Assembly: GCF_011386835.1 (NCBI RefSeq)
Contig: NC_088809.1
Span: forward strand, 25,489,067 to 25,553,066
DNA from: Chrysemys picta bellii
Lineage: Eukaryota > Chordata > Testudines > Emydidae
Length of the DNA: 64,000 nt
Direction of reading: 5' to 3'
Of this stretch, positions 1 to 12,628 are shown piece by piece. Under the pieces are notes generated by a model that did not search any database, was not told the DNA's origin, and saw only the letters and a program-made list of their open reading frames with translations. The position numbers and the translations under genes were made by a program. The first letter of the stretch is position 1. Each line of letters starts with the position of its first letter.

Positions 1-724
1 AACCTTGGAAGCAGCACTAGGAGGATGGCGAGATCTAGCCTGTAGTTAACTCTGCTCTGCTCTACCCAGCTACCCGGCCCCTCCCCGTGAAGGAGCCAGG
101 CTGGACATTGCTGCATCTCCTCAGCTACTGCCCTTGCTATCGGGAGGTCCTGTGCTGAGCGTGCTCGGAAGTGCTGTGCACGTCTAGGCCAAAGCATTCT
201 GCCCGCTCAGCTGCACAATGCTGTGAAATTAACAGATACACTCCCACGCCCCAGCGCGCATCCCTCTGGCTCAGGGTGTATCCTGGGCCCAGGATTTCTT
301 TGGGGGTAAGTGGTTTGTCTAACTGTATCCTCCCTGTTCTGCAGGGCAGCCACCATCAGATCCTTTTCATGCAGCTACAGGAGGGAGATGCAGTAATGGC
401 TCTGCAGGTTACTCATAGACACGCCACATGTAACTACACTGGATTCTTCCAGGCCCCATGACACCAGAGTGCCACGAAGAGGCTCATGTACAAGCCAGGG
501 TTGCTAGGGCTGGGAGTCTCCTGATTAACGGACAGGTTCAGGGAAGGCAGCAGAGAGGGCGCCAGATATTGGGCTGTGTTAACAATGGGGAAAAGAGCAC
601 CCAGACGAGACTCAAGAAGTGACAGCTAAGGAACTGAGAGACCGGAGCTGAACTAATACAGAGCACTCAAATGAGGTTTGTTTAATGAACGAGAAGTGAC
701 AGCAAAGGCCAGTGGCTGACTATG
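1..724. other. Unassigned sequence, no gene seen
   Basis: I see no recognisable gene, repeat or RNA here. The short open frames have no family resemblance and no clear splice context. Confidence 0.4.
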
Positions 725-990
725 GCCATGTCCACACTACAGGGACTGTAGCCGTAGCTGTGCCAGGGTAACCGTGTAGTGTAGACGCAGCCTACAGCGA
801 CCAGGGGGTTTCTGTCCTGTAGGAACACCACCTCCCCGAGTGAGCTGACAGCAGCATTCTGCCATTGACCTGGCTGTGTCTAGACTGGGGTTGGGGTGGC
901 ATAGGGCGGATTTTGCACATCCCTGAGTGCTGTAGCTACGTCAGCCTGCATGTTATGTTGAACCTGGCCAGAGTCTGGCTACACAGTTGG
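725..990. mobile_element. Degenerate MITE-like DNA transposon copy
   Basis: The stretch opens with CCATGTCCACACTAC, a terminus very like the inverse of the one at about 7994-8008 and like the Harbinger end at 41032. The interior has the alternating GC-rich palindromic blocks (GTAGCCGTAGCTGTG, GTGTAGTGTAGACGCAGCC) typical of the non-autonomous elements common in turtle genomes. No coding capacity is visible. The right boundary is uncertain and I found no target duplication. Assignment to PIF/Harbinger rather than hAT is an inference from the terminal similarity. Confidence 0.5.
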
Positions 991-1220
991 GACGGGGACA
1001 CAGAGGAAGGAACTGACCAAAAGGAGCCCACAAGGGCTGAGTTTATGAGACTGCCTTATTAATGGGGCTTATGGGTCTGACTGTCAAACCCTCTGGACAT
1101 CAAGAGCCGTACAATGCCCAGCCAAGCCAACGGCCACCTCCTAGGCTTGCTCTATACTTCCAAGTTAGGCCTACAGAACTAGGTTGGTCAGATATGGAAA
1201 ATTCACACCTGAGTGAAATA

Positions 1221-4200
1221 GCCATGCTGACTTACCGCCCAGTGCCGACACAGCTACGCTGACTTACCGCCCAGTGCCGACACAGCTACACTGACTTACC
1301 CCCCAGCGCAGCCACAGCTACGCTGACTTACCCCCCGGCACAGACACAGCTACGCTGACTTACCGCCCAGGGCCGACACAGCTACGCTGACTTACCCCCC
1401 CGCGCCGACACAGCTACGCTGACTTACCCCCCCGGCACAGAAACAGCTACGCTGACTTACCGCCCAGGGCCGACACAGCTACGCTGACTTACCCCCCGGC
1501 ACAGACACAGCTACGCTGACTTTCCCCCCGGCGCCGACACAGCTACGCTGACTTACCCTCCAGCGCCGACACAGCTACGCTGACTTACCCCCCGGCACAG
1601 ACACAGCTACGCTGACTTACCCCCCAGCGCCGACACAGCTACGCTGACTTACCGCCCAGCGCAGCCACAGCTACGCTGACTTACCCCCCAGCGCAGCCAC
1701 AGCTACGCTGACTTACCCCCCGGCACAGACACAGCTACGCTGACTTACCCCCCGGCACAGACACAGCTACACTGACTTACCCTCCAGCGCCGACACAGCT
1801 ACGCTGACTTACCCCCTGGCGCAGCCACAGCTACGCTGACTTACCCCCTGGCGCCGACACAGCTACGCTGACTTACCCCCCGGCGCCGACACAGCTACGC
1901 TGACTTACCCCCCAGCGCAGCCACAGCTACGCTGACTTACCCCCCAGCGCCGACACAGCTACGCTGACTTACCCCCCAGTGCCGACACAGCTACGCTGAC
2001 TTACCCCCCGGCACAGACACAGCTACGCTGACTTACCCCCCGGCACAGACACAGCTACGCTGACTTACCCCCCGGCGCCGACACAGCTACGCTGACTTAC
2101 CCCCCGGCGCCGACACAGCTACGCTGACTTACTCCCCGGCGCCGACACAGCTACGCTGACTTACCCCCCAGCGCCGACACAGCTACGCTGACTTACCCCC
2201 CAGCGCCGACACAGCTACGCTGACTTACCCCCCCGGCGCCGACACAGCTACGCTGACTTACCGCCCAGTGCCGACACAGCTACGCTGACTTACCCCCCAG
2301 CGCCGACACAGCTATGCTGACTTACCCCCCGGCACAGACACAGCTACGCTGACTTACCCTCCAGCGCCGACACAGCTACGCTGACTTACCCCCCGGCACA
2401 GACACAGCTACGCTGACTTACCCCCCAGCGCCGACACAGCTACGCTGACTTACCCCCCGGCACAGACACAGCTACGCTGACTTACCCTCCAGCGCCGACA
2501 CAGCTACGCTGACTTACCCCCCGGCACAGACACAGCTACGCTGACTTACCCCCCGGTGCAGACACAGCTACGCTGACTTACCCACCAGCGCCGACACAGC
2601 TACGCTGACTTACCCCCCAGCGCCGACACAGCTATGCTGACTTACCCCCCAGCGCCGACACAGCTACGCTGACTTACCCCCCGGCGCCGACACAGCTACG
2701 CTGACTTACTCCCCGGCGCCGACACAGCTACGCTGACTTACTCCCCAGCGCCGACACAGCTACGCTGACTTACCCCCCAGCGCCGACACAGCTACGCTGA
2801 CTTACCCCCCGGCGCCGACACAGCTACGCTGACTTACCCCCCGGCGCCGACACAGCTACGCTGACTTACCCCCCAGGGCCGACACAGCTACGCTGACTTA
2901 CCCCCCAGCGCCGACACAGCTACGCTGACTTACCCCCCGGCGCCGACACAGCTACGCTGACTTACCCCCCTGCGCCGACACAGCTACGCTGACTTACCCC
3001 CCGGCACCGACACAGCTACGCTGACTTACCCCCCAGCGCCGACACAGCTACGCTGACTTACCCCCCGGCGCCGACACAGCTACGCTGACTTACCCCCCAG
3101 GGCCGACACAGCTACGCTGACTTACCCCCCGGCGCCGACACAGCTAAGCTGACTTACCCCCCGGCGCCGACACAGCTAAGCTGACTTACCCCCCGGCGCC
3201 GACACAGCTAAGCTGACTTACCCCCCGGCGCAGCCACAGCTACGCTGACTTACCCCCCAGCGCCGACACAGCTACGCTGACTTACCCCCCGGCACCGACA
3301 CAGCTACGCTGACTTACCCCCCAGCGCCGACACAGCTACGCTGACTTACCCCCCGGCACCGACACAGCTACGCTGACTTACCCCCCAGGGCCGACACAGC
3401 TACGCTGACTTACCCCCCGGCGCCGACACAGCTAAGCTGACTTACCCCCCGGCGCCGACACAGCTAAGCTGACTTACCCCCCGGCGCAGCCACAGCTACG
3501 CTGACTTACCCCCCAGCGCCGACACAGCTACGCTGACTTACCCCCCGGCACCGACACAGCTACGCTGACTTACCCCCCAGCGCCGACACAGCTACGCTGA
3601 CTTACCCCCCGGCACCGACACAGCTACGCTGACTTACCCCCCAGCGCCGACACAGCTACGCTGACTTACCCCCCAGCACAGACACAGCTACGCTGACTTA
3701 CCCCCCGGCGCCGACACAGCTACGCTGACTTACCCCCCAGCGCCGACACAGCTACGCTGACTTACCCCCCGGCGCAGCCACAGCTACGCTGACTTACCCC
3801 CCAGCGCAGCCACAGCTACGCTGACTTACCCCCCGGCACAGACACAGCTACGCTGACTTACCCCCCGGCACAGACACAGCTATGCTGACTTACCCCCTGG
3901 CACAGACACAGCTACGCTGACTTACCCCCCAGCGCAGCCACAGCTACACTGACTTACCCCCCGGCACAGACACAGCTACGCTGACTTACCCCCCAGTGTC
4001 GACACAGCTACGCTGACTTACCCCCCAGGGCCGACACAGCTAAGCTGACTTACCCCCCGGCGCCGACACAGCTAAGCTGACTTACCCCCCGGCGCCGACA
4101 CAGCTAAGCTGACTTACCCCCCGGCGCCGACACAGCTACGCTGACTTACCCCCCGGCGCAGCCACAGCTACGCTGACTTACCCCCCAGCGCCGACACAGC

Positions 4201-7200
4201 TACGCTGACTTACCCCCCGGCACCGACACAGCTACGCTGACTTACCCCCCAGCACCGACACAGCTACGCTGACTTACCCCCCGGCACAGACACAGCTACG
4301 CTGACTTACCCCCCGGCGCAGACACAGCTACGCTGACTTACCGCCCAGCGCCGACACAGCTACGCTGACTTACCCCCCAGCGCCGACACAGCTACGCTGA
4401 CTTACCCCCCGGCGCAGCCACAGCTACGCTGACTTACCCCCCGGCGCCGACACAGCTACGCTGACTTACCCCCCAGCGCAGCCACAGCTACGCTGACTTA
4501 CCCCCCAGCGCCGACACAGCTACGCTGACTTACCCCCCAGCGCAGCCACAGCTACGCTGACTTACCCCCCGGCACAGACACAGCTACGCTGACTTACCCC
4601 CCAGCGCCGACACAGCTACGCTGACTTACCCCCCCAGCACAGCCACAGCTACGCTGACTTACCCCCCGGCGCCGACACAGCTACGCTGACTTACCCCCCG
4701 GCACAGACACAGCTACGCTGACTTACCCCCCGGCACAGCCACAGCTATGCTGACTTACCCCCCGGCACAGCCACAGCTACGCTGACTTACCCCCCGGCAC
4801 AGACACAGCTACGCTGACTTACCCCCCCGCGCCGACACAGCTAAGCTGACTTACCCCCCAGCGCTGACACAGCTACGCTGACTTACCCCCCGGCACCGAC
4901 ACAGCTAGGCTGACTTACTCCCCAGCGCAGCCACAGCTACGCTGACTTACCCCCCAGCGCAGCCACAGCTACGCTGACTTACCCCCCAGCGCAGCCACAG
5001 CTACGCTGACTTACCCCCCGGCGCAGCCACAGCTACGCTGACTTACCCCCCGGCGCAGCCACAGCTACGCTGACTTACCCCCCAGTGCCGACACAGCTAC
5101 GCTGACTTACCCCCCGGCGCAGCCACAGCTACGCTGACTTACCCCCCAGTGCCGACACAGCTACGCTGACTTACTCCCCGGCGCCGACACAGCTACGCTG
5201 ACTTACTCCCCAGCGCCGACACAGCTACGCTGACTTACCCCCCAGCGCCGACACAGCTACGCTGACTTACCCCCCGGCGCCGACACAGCTACGCTGACTT
5301 ACCCCCCGGCGCCGACACAGCTACGCTGACTTACCCCCCGGCACCGACACAGCTACGCTGACTTACCCCCCAGCGCCGACACAGCTACGCTGACTTACCC
5401 CCCAGCGCCGACACAGCTACGCTGACTTACCCCCCCGGCACAGACACAGCTACGCTGACTTACCCCCCAGCGCCGACACAGCTACGCTGACTTACCCCCC
5501 AGCGCCGACACAGCTACGCTGACTTACCCCCCCGGCACAGACACAGCTACGCTGACTTACCCCCCAGCGCCGACACAGCTACGCTGACTTACCGCCCAGC
5601 GCAGCCACAGCTACGCTGACTTACCCCCCAGCGCAGCCACAGCTACGCTGACTTACCCCCCGGCGCCGACACAGCTACGCTGACTTACTCCCCGGCGCCG
5701 ACACAGCTACGCTGACTTACCCCCCAGCGCCGACACAGCTACGCTGACTTACCCCCCAGCGCCGACACAGCTACGCTGACTTACCCCCCGGCGCCGACAC
5801 AGCTACGCTGACTTACCCCCCGGCGCCGACACAGCTACGCTGACTTACCCCCCAGGGCCGACACAGCTACGCTGACTTACCCCCCAGCGCCGACACAGCT
5901 ACGCTGACTTACCCCCCGGCGCCGACACAGCTACGCTGACTTACCCCCCGGCGCCGACACAGCTACGCTGACTTACCCCCCGGCACCGACACAGCTACGC
6001 TGACTTACCCCCCAGCGCCGACACAGCTACGCTGACTTACCCCCCGGCGCCGACACAGCTACGCTGACTTACCCCCCAGGGCCGACACAGCTACGCTGAC
6101 TTACCCCCCGGCGCCGACACAGCTAAGCTGAGTTACCCCCCGGCGCCGACACAGCTAAGCTGACTTACCCCCCGGCGCCGACACAGCTAAGCTGACTTAC
6201 CCCCCGGCGCAGCCACAGCTACGCTGACTTACCCCCCAGCGCCGACACAGCTACGCTGACTTACCCCCCGGCACCGACACAGCTACGCTGACTTACCCCC
6301 CAGCGCCGACACAGCTACGCTGACTTACCCCCCGGCACCGACACAGCTACGCTGACTTACCCCCCAGGGCCGACACAGCTACGCTGACTTACCCCCCGGC
6401 GCCGACACAGCTAAGCTGACTTACCCCCCGGCGCCGACACAGCTAAGCTGACTTACCCCCCGGCGCCGACACAGCTAAGCTGACTTACCCCCCGGCGCAG
6501 CCACAGCTACGCTGACTTACCCCCCAGCGCCGACACAGCTACGCTGACTTACCCCCCGGCACCGACACAGCTACGCTGACTTACCCCCCAGCGCCGACAC
6601 AGCTACGCTGACTTACCGCCCAGCGCAGCCACAGCTACGCTGACTTACCCCCCGGCGCCAACACAGCTACTCTGACTTACCCCCCGGCACAGCCACAGCT
6701 ACGCTGACTTACCCCCCGGCGCCGACACAGCTACGCTGACTTACCCCCCAGCGCCGACACAGCTACGCTGACTTACCGCCCAGCGCAGCCACAGCTACGC
6801 TGACTTACCCCCCGGCGCCAACACAGCTACTCTGACTTACCCCCCGGCACAGCCACAGCTACGCTGACTTACCCCCCGGCGCCGACACAGCTACGCTGAC
6901 TTACCCCCCAGCGCTGACACAGCTACGCTGACTTACCCCCCGGCGCCGACACAGCTTCGCTGACTTACCCCCCGGCACCGACACAGCTACGCTGACTTAC
7001 TCCCCAGCGCAGCCACAGCTACGCTGACTTACCCCCCAGCGCCGACACAGCTACGCTGACTTATCCCCCGGCGCAGACACAGCTACGCTGACTTACCCCC
7101 CCAGCACAGCCACAGCTACGCTGACTTACCCCCCGGCGCAGCCACAGCTACGCTGACTTACCCCCCGGCGCCGACACAGCTACGCTGACTTACCCCCCGG

Positions 7201-7858
7201 CGCAGCCACAGCTACGCTGACTTACCCCCCGGCACAGACACAGCTACGCTGACTTACCCCCCGGCGCAGCCACAGCTACGCTGACTTACCCCCCGGCGCC
7301 GACACAGCTACGCTGACTTACCCCCCGGCGCCGACACAGCTACGCTGACTTACCCCCCGGCGCCGACACAGCTACGCTGACTTACCCCCCAGCGCAGCCA
7401 CAGCTACGCTGACTTACCCCCCGGCACAGACACAGCTACGCTGACTTACCCCCCAGCGCAGCCACAGCTACGCTGACTTACCCCCCAGCACAGACACAGC
7501 TACACTGACTTACTCCCCAGCGCCGACACAGCTACGCTGATTTACCCCCCGGCACCGACACAGCTACGCTGACTTACCCCCCAGCACAGACACAGCTACG
7601 CTGACTTACCCCCCGGCGCCGACACAGCTACGCTGACTTACCCCCCGGCGCAGCCACAGCTACGCTGACTTACCCCCCTGGCACAGACACAGCTACGCTG
7701 ACTTACCCCCCAGCGCCGACACAGCTACGCTGACTTACCCCATGGCGCCAACACAGCTACGCTGACTTACCCCCCAGCGCCGACACAGCTACGCTGACTT
7801 ACCCCATGGCGCCGACACAGCTACGCTGACTTACCCCCCAGCGCAGACACAGCTATGC
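1221..7858. repeat. Minisatellite, 32-bp unit, about 207 copies
   Basis: The whole interval is a head-to-tail array of a 32-bp unit built around ACAGCTACGCTGACTTACC followed by C-rich sequence and a variable GGCGCCGAC, AGCGCCGAC, GGCACAGAC or GGCGCAGCC segment. A few units are 33 bp through an extra C, and single-base variants (AAGCTG, TATGCTG, TTACTCCCC) mark sub-lineages. 6638 bp at 32 bp gives about 207 copies. It is not coding in any frame. On the minus strand almost every unit reads GGGGTAAGTCAG, matching the 5' splice-site consensus. The flanks continue into MITE-like sequence on both sides, so the unit looks like an amplified slice of a transposon interior. Confidence 0.97.
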
Positions 7859-8008
7859 CAACAGACGAATTCTTTTACACCGTAGTTCTTCATTGGGGGT
7901 GGGGGTTTCCTACACCAATGAAAACCCCCTTCCCTCGGGGTAGGCTGTGCCTGCATTACAGGGTCATACCAGCACAGCGCTCCGTAGTGTGGACATACAC
8001 TCAGTGAG
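7859..8008. mobile_element. Right-hand remnant of the MITE that seeded the array
   Basis: The array runs without a break into CAGACACAGCTATGCCAACAG, an ACGAATTCTTTTACACCG stretch, a symmetrical region around CATTGGGGGTGGGGGTTTCC, and the terminus GTAGTGTGGACATAC. That terminus is the near-inverse of CCATGTCCACACTAC at 727. On the other side, 1185-1220 (GGAAAATTCACACCTGAGTG) looks like the matching left interior. The picture is one inverted-repeat element with its middle expanded to over 200 copies. Exact ends and target duplication could not be fixed. Confidence 0.6.
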
Positions 8009-8892
8009 CACTGCTTCAGGTCCTTGGAGCATTCCACAGAGGCTGTAACTGGAAAGTGGCTGAAAGCCAGCAAAGGATGGGGACAGTGTACCCCATGGGA
8101 AATAGGGTGGTGTCTAGCAGGTGCGCTGCTGCAGTGGGTGTTCCAGCCCCAGTTATTTAGCACCTTTATTAACCACCTGGAAAAAGCCAAATAACATGTT
8201 CTCTGCATTTGCAAACTGCACTGAATCAGGAGGCGTTGCAAACACCAGTCAAAGTGGCGAGCTATTTCAATGTACTTTGCACTGAAAGGTATTTCATCAG
8301 GGATCCATTTCCAAAATAATTGACAAACATTAGCTGAGGCTCACAGCGCCCCCTGCGAGTGACTGTAGTATCATCCTAATTTTCCTGGTGGGTAAACCGA
8401 GGCACGGAGGGGTTCAACAGCTTTCCCCAGGTCACCCAGCCTGTCAGTGCCAGACCTTGGGACTGATTCACAGTGCTGATCTCTAGTTCTAGCTTTCACA
8501 CTGCACTGCTGAGAGTCAAGGTGTGTTGTACTATACACAATGCTCTTACAGCCCATACCTCCGCTTCCCTACCAGTGCAAGGCAGCTTCTAAAATAGCCA
8601 TGAGGCTTTGCTCCCAGGTGAGACCCTGTAGAGATTTCTACCACGGATCTGCTCCACTTTCATGTGCTGGTCCTGGAGGTGGGGAGGAGCTTTCCTTGCT
8701 GGGCAGACCACACCTGGACACTGACGATGTAATGGCTGCTCACACACAAGCCAAAGCCCATGTTCCGTTGGGTTTTTTCACTGGCAATTTGAACCGGAAC
8801 AATGGGGTTGCATAGCAGGCCAGGGCAATCATCCATGCAGAGAAGTATCCCGGGTCCAGCATCAGCCTGCACATCATGCTTAGGTAGGGGCC
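8009..8892. other. Unassigned sequence
   Basis: No gene or repeat family recognised. Two opposing ORFs of 91 and 149 codons overlap here, but the longer owes its length to antisense CR1 sequence at its right end. Confidence 0.4.
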
Positions 8893-9832
8893 AGTTTTGT
8901 TCAATATCTTCATTAATGGAGGATGGTGTGGACTGCACTCTCAGCAAGTTTGCAGATGACACTAAACTGGGAGGAGTGGTAGATACGCTGGAGGGTAGGG
9001 ATAGGCTACAGAGGGACCTAGACAAATTAGAGGATTGGGCCAAAAGAAACCTGATGAGGTTCAACAAGGACAAGTGCAGAGTCCTGCACTTAGGACAGAA
9101 GAATCCCATGCACTGCTACAGACTAGGGACCGAATGGCTAGGCAGCAGTTCTGCAGAAAAGGACCTGGGGGTTACAGTGGACGAGAAGCTGGATATGAGT
9201 CAGCAGTGTGCCCTTGTTGCCAAGAAGGCTAACAGCATTTTGGGCTTTATAAGTAGGGGCATTGCCAGCAGATAGAGGGACGTGATCATTCCCCTCTATT
9301 TGACATTGGTGAGGCCTCATCTGGAGTACTGTGTCCAGTTTTGGGCCCCACAAAAATTGGGTGGGAAAATTGGAAAGAGTCTAGCTGAGGGCAACAAAAA
9401 TGATTAGAGGGCTGGAGCTCATGACTTATGAGGAGAGGTGGAAGGAACTGGGATTGTTTAGTCTGCAGAAGAGAAGAATGAGGGGGGATTTGATAGTTGC
9501 TTTCAACTACCTGAAAGGGGGTTCCAAAGAGGATGGAGCTCGGCTGTTCTCAGTGGTGGCAGATGACAGAACAAGGAGTAATGGTCTCAAGTTGCAGTGG
9601 GGGAGGTTTAGGTTGGATATTAGGAAACACTATTTCACTAGGAGGGTGGTGAAGCACTGGAATGGGTTACCTAGGGAGGTGGTGGAATCTCCTTCCTTAG
9701 AGGTTTTTAAGGTCAGGCTTGACAAAGCCCTGGCTGGGATGATGTAGTTGGGGTTGGTCCTGCTTTGAGCAGGGGGTTGGACTAGATGACCTCTTGAGGT
9801 CCCTTCCAACCCTGATATTCTATGATTCTAGG
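8893..9832 (+). mobile_element. CR1 LINE, 5'-truncated, 3' part of the reverse transcriptase ORF
   Basis: From GGCCAGTTTTGTTCAATATC the translation follows the C-terminal part of CR1 ORF2: the RT catalytic motif FADDTKLGG near 8950, then [34 protein letters not shown], and after a break the tail motif [20 protein letters not shown]. The frame is interrupted near 9273-9275 (TAG) and again around 9360-9400. The last ORF ends at 9747 and is followed by the CR1 3' tail with TTCTATGATTCTA at 9820-9832. The 5' end is truncated, as usual for CR1. Non-functional. Confidence 0.95.
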
Positions 9833-10690
9833 CATCTACCCCCATCTGCTAGCAAGCACGAAGAACCCGACAAATTCAAATTGTTCTGAAACAGTTTTTG
9901 TGAAATGGGGCCAGGAATCAACAAACTGAACCTGCAGCTGAGAAGTAACAGGATCCAAAAATGGACTGAATGGGAGCGACACTGCGTTACCCTTTGGGAG
10001 GGTGGCACTGAGCTTCCTGGACTGTCCATGCACAATACCAGCTCTGCTGAGTATAGCGCCACAGTGGCATGCAGGGCTCAACAGACACTCCTGCAGTGCA
10101 ACAGGCTGCTCCAGCGTGCAGTCGGGATCCCAAGCCTACCCAAGGATGGACTAGGCAAGGGGAGGGCTAAGGGCCGAATGCCTTTTGTATATAAGCAGTC
10201 ACAGTTTTGGATGGAAGCAGAAGTTTCGCTGCACCAGTCTTGAATGTTGCTGTTTTCCTCCCGGCCTTCTCATGTGGTATTTGGCCTTGATATCTGTACT
10301 GGGTGCTGTCTGGCTCCACCAGCTGGGGCTTCCTGCTAGAAGAATAAACTAGGGTCTGTCTGCAGCTCCACAGCAAATCCCCTTGTGAGAGTCATGAATC
10401 CCTGACAGACAGCTGAGGCCGCACTGAAGACTGTCTCCGAAAAGTTCATTTTTCATTGCCTCCTTTATTTCTCTCTTGCCCTAGAGACACTGTAATGAAA
10501 AGAACAGCCCCGGTGCTTTGGAGCGCCTCTCTTCCTGCTCCTTATTCCCCATTTCAAGTCACAAGCCCGTGTTTGTGACATCTTAACCTGTTGCTCTGGA
10601 GAGGATTATGATGTCACAGACACGTTTATGACTTCAGCTGGGCACTCAGAAGCAGATTAACCCCAGGCTAACAAAGATTTTATTGTAATG
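9833..10690. other. Unassigned, possibly containing a decayed LTR
   Basis: No coding homology seen. A TATA-like GTATATAAGCAG near 10186 and AATAAAC near 10343 are spaced as in a retroviral-type LTR, but I could not find paired ends or a target duplication. Confidence 0.3.
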
Positions 10691-11480
10691 CTGTGACAGT
10701 TTGGGAATCTGCCGGTGGGAATTTACGAATTTCAGTTAGATGTTACGTACTCTCCGTTTGCTCATCCCCTTATGGAGATCTCCTATCTGGTGTTAAGGGT
10801 GGGGTGACTGGCACCTCGGTGTCTGCCCCTGAATGCCCCATCAACAACTGAACAACCTTGCTCTAACAGGACAATGGAGACTCCCTGGAAGGATTTGCTA
10901 ATGCCTTATATGGTCCCACCCCCACTCTGAGGCAAAAAGGGCTGGGCATGTGAATGCTGCTTGGCTAGGGCATGAGCTCTTCTCTCACTCGCATGGGATT
11001 CAAAACTACGCTGGTAAGCAGGAGGGACCTGTGCATGCTTGAGCAGAGACCATCACCAAAAGACAAGACTGGGCAGGAGGAGACGGGGTGCAGAAGAATC
11101 CAGGACTCCCTGGAAGACACTTAGACTCAAAGGACTCTCAGGAGGGGTGAGGAAACTGAGCCAGGATCTTACATTCAGGAGCTTATTTTTCTGGAAATCT
11201 GTCTCTCTCTTGGGCTTTCTCTCTGAACGAAGTGTGCGTGGGTTCAGGAATTCCGTTGCAAAGTGGGTGTTACACTGTCCTGAGAAACGGAAAGCCAGAG
11301 GGTCCCCACTTGTGGTGGAACTCTGGGAGCATGCAGAAGCGACTGGGGAGGAGGGGAGCAGCCTCTGGAGAGCCTGCACTAATTTCAGGGCCTAGGGAAT
11401 TGGACTGTGGGTCACTCCTGGAGTGTGTGCCTTGAGCTAGTGCTCAAGCTCTGCTCTGCCCCAGCCAGCCGAGTGCATGG
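10691..11480 (+). mobile_element. Possible LTR of an endogenous retroelement
   Basis: The block starts with TGTGACAGTTTGG and has the composition of turtle ERV-type LTRs: a polymerase-II-like CCTTATATGG near 10903, long stretches without ORFs, and a pyrimidine-rich CTGTCTCTCTCTTGG near 11200. The 3' end and target duplication were not located. This is recognition by resemblance only. Confidence 0.35.
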
Positions 11481-12131
11481 ATCAGTACAGTGTCCAGGAG
11501 GAGGAGCTCATCAGGGTCAGAACAAATCCAGATGGCTAAAATTTTCACAAGCACCTATGCCCCATTTTCAAAAGCACCTCAGTCACTGAGGGCCAGATTT
11601 GTAAAGGCATGGAGGTGCCTAAAGACGCAGATGGGCACTTGGTAAGATTTACAAAACCATATAAGGCACCCACAGGCTTTCAAAAATCCCACTACACATC
11701 TGTCTGCACCTTTAAGAGACTATATGTCTTGAAAAATCTGGCTGCTAGTAAGCTAAGTCCTATTGATTTTCCCTGGGATTTAGGGTCTAAGTGCCTGGAG
11801 TTTTGTAACTTTTATGCAATATCTGTAATCAAACAAGGGAGAAGACCTGCATACCCATCACAGAACAGTTATTGCTAAATGGAATGGCTTTGAAATTGAA
11901 GGATTGGTGGGTGTTTAATTCTGAAAGAAAGATGTCATGGAAATCAAATCTGCCACACACTAGTTCTGCCCCTCTGATAATGGTGAAGGAATCATTTAAT
12001 AGGGTGTTATGCAAACATCAAAATGAGAAAAGAAAAGCCTACAAAATGTAGATAAAGTAAAACAAAAGAATGAGAGAGAGAGAGATAATGAATGGAAAAG
12101 AGGGAGCCAGAAGGAAATAGACTTAAGGAAA
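11481..12131. other. Unassigned; old dispersed repeat likely at 11525-11700
   Basis: 11525-11700 has repeated AATTTTCACAAGCACC / CATTTTCAAAAGCACC and GGAGGTGCCTAAAG motifs typical of an ancient dispersed amniote repeat. A short GA microsatellite lies at about 12070-12086. No gene seen. Confidence 0.3.
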
Positions 12132-12225
12132 TCACAGAAATATGGGGCTGGAAGGGCCCTTGATAAATCATCGAATCCAGCCCCCTGCACTGTGGCAGGA
12201 GCCCTCTGCACTGTCAATCCCCAGA
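12132..12225 (-). mobile_element. CR1-type LINE 3' tail fragment
   Basis: CACAGAAATATGGGGCTGGA, TCATCGAATCCAGCCCCCTG and the following pyrimidine-rich stretch are the reverse complement of a CR1-group 3' terminus (compare the tails at 9780-9832 and 23171-23240). Only the 3' tip is present. Confidence 0.6.
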
Positions 12226-12617
12226 GCTGGTTGACTAATGGAATACATTATTTGCAAATTAATTATTTGTCGAGTGACAAGGACTCACACATAATGTATG
12301 TTACTAATGGTATCTGGGCATCTACAGAACTAGCTGAGTATATTTGTGATTAATTTAACAACTGATGGAAAAAAATCAGTGAATGGACTATCTGTGAATA
12401 TTATTCAACTGGCTCTCTAAATAATATTAAATATACAATACTGAGCAGTGAAAGGGAGACATGAAACTCTATAAATACAATTAAAAAGGCAATTGGGGAG
12501 GCAATGAATGGGCACTTGGGATGCAGAGGGAATGGGACCTATGGGATCTGGACACCAAATTTGCATTAAAACTAACCCCAGCCATCTTACCCTGCTATGC
12601 AGAGCAGGATAAAAACT
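12226..12617. other. AT-rich unassigned sequence
   Basis: AT-rich, no ORF of note, no recognised repeat. Confidence 0.4.
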
Positions 12618-12628
12618 CTTTTCTCCAG

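Noticed and set aside
1221..7858. CRISPR-like array (regular 32-bp periodicity)
   Set aside because: There are no unique spacers; the unit is a continuous tandem repeat in vertebrate DNA, with no cas genes.
9035..9353. Overlapping small ORFs on both strands in the CR1 fragment
   Set aside because: Alternative-frame shadows of the CR1 ORF2 tail.
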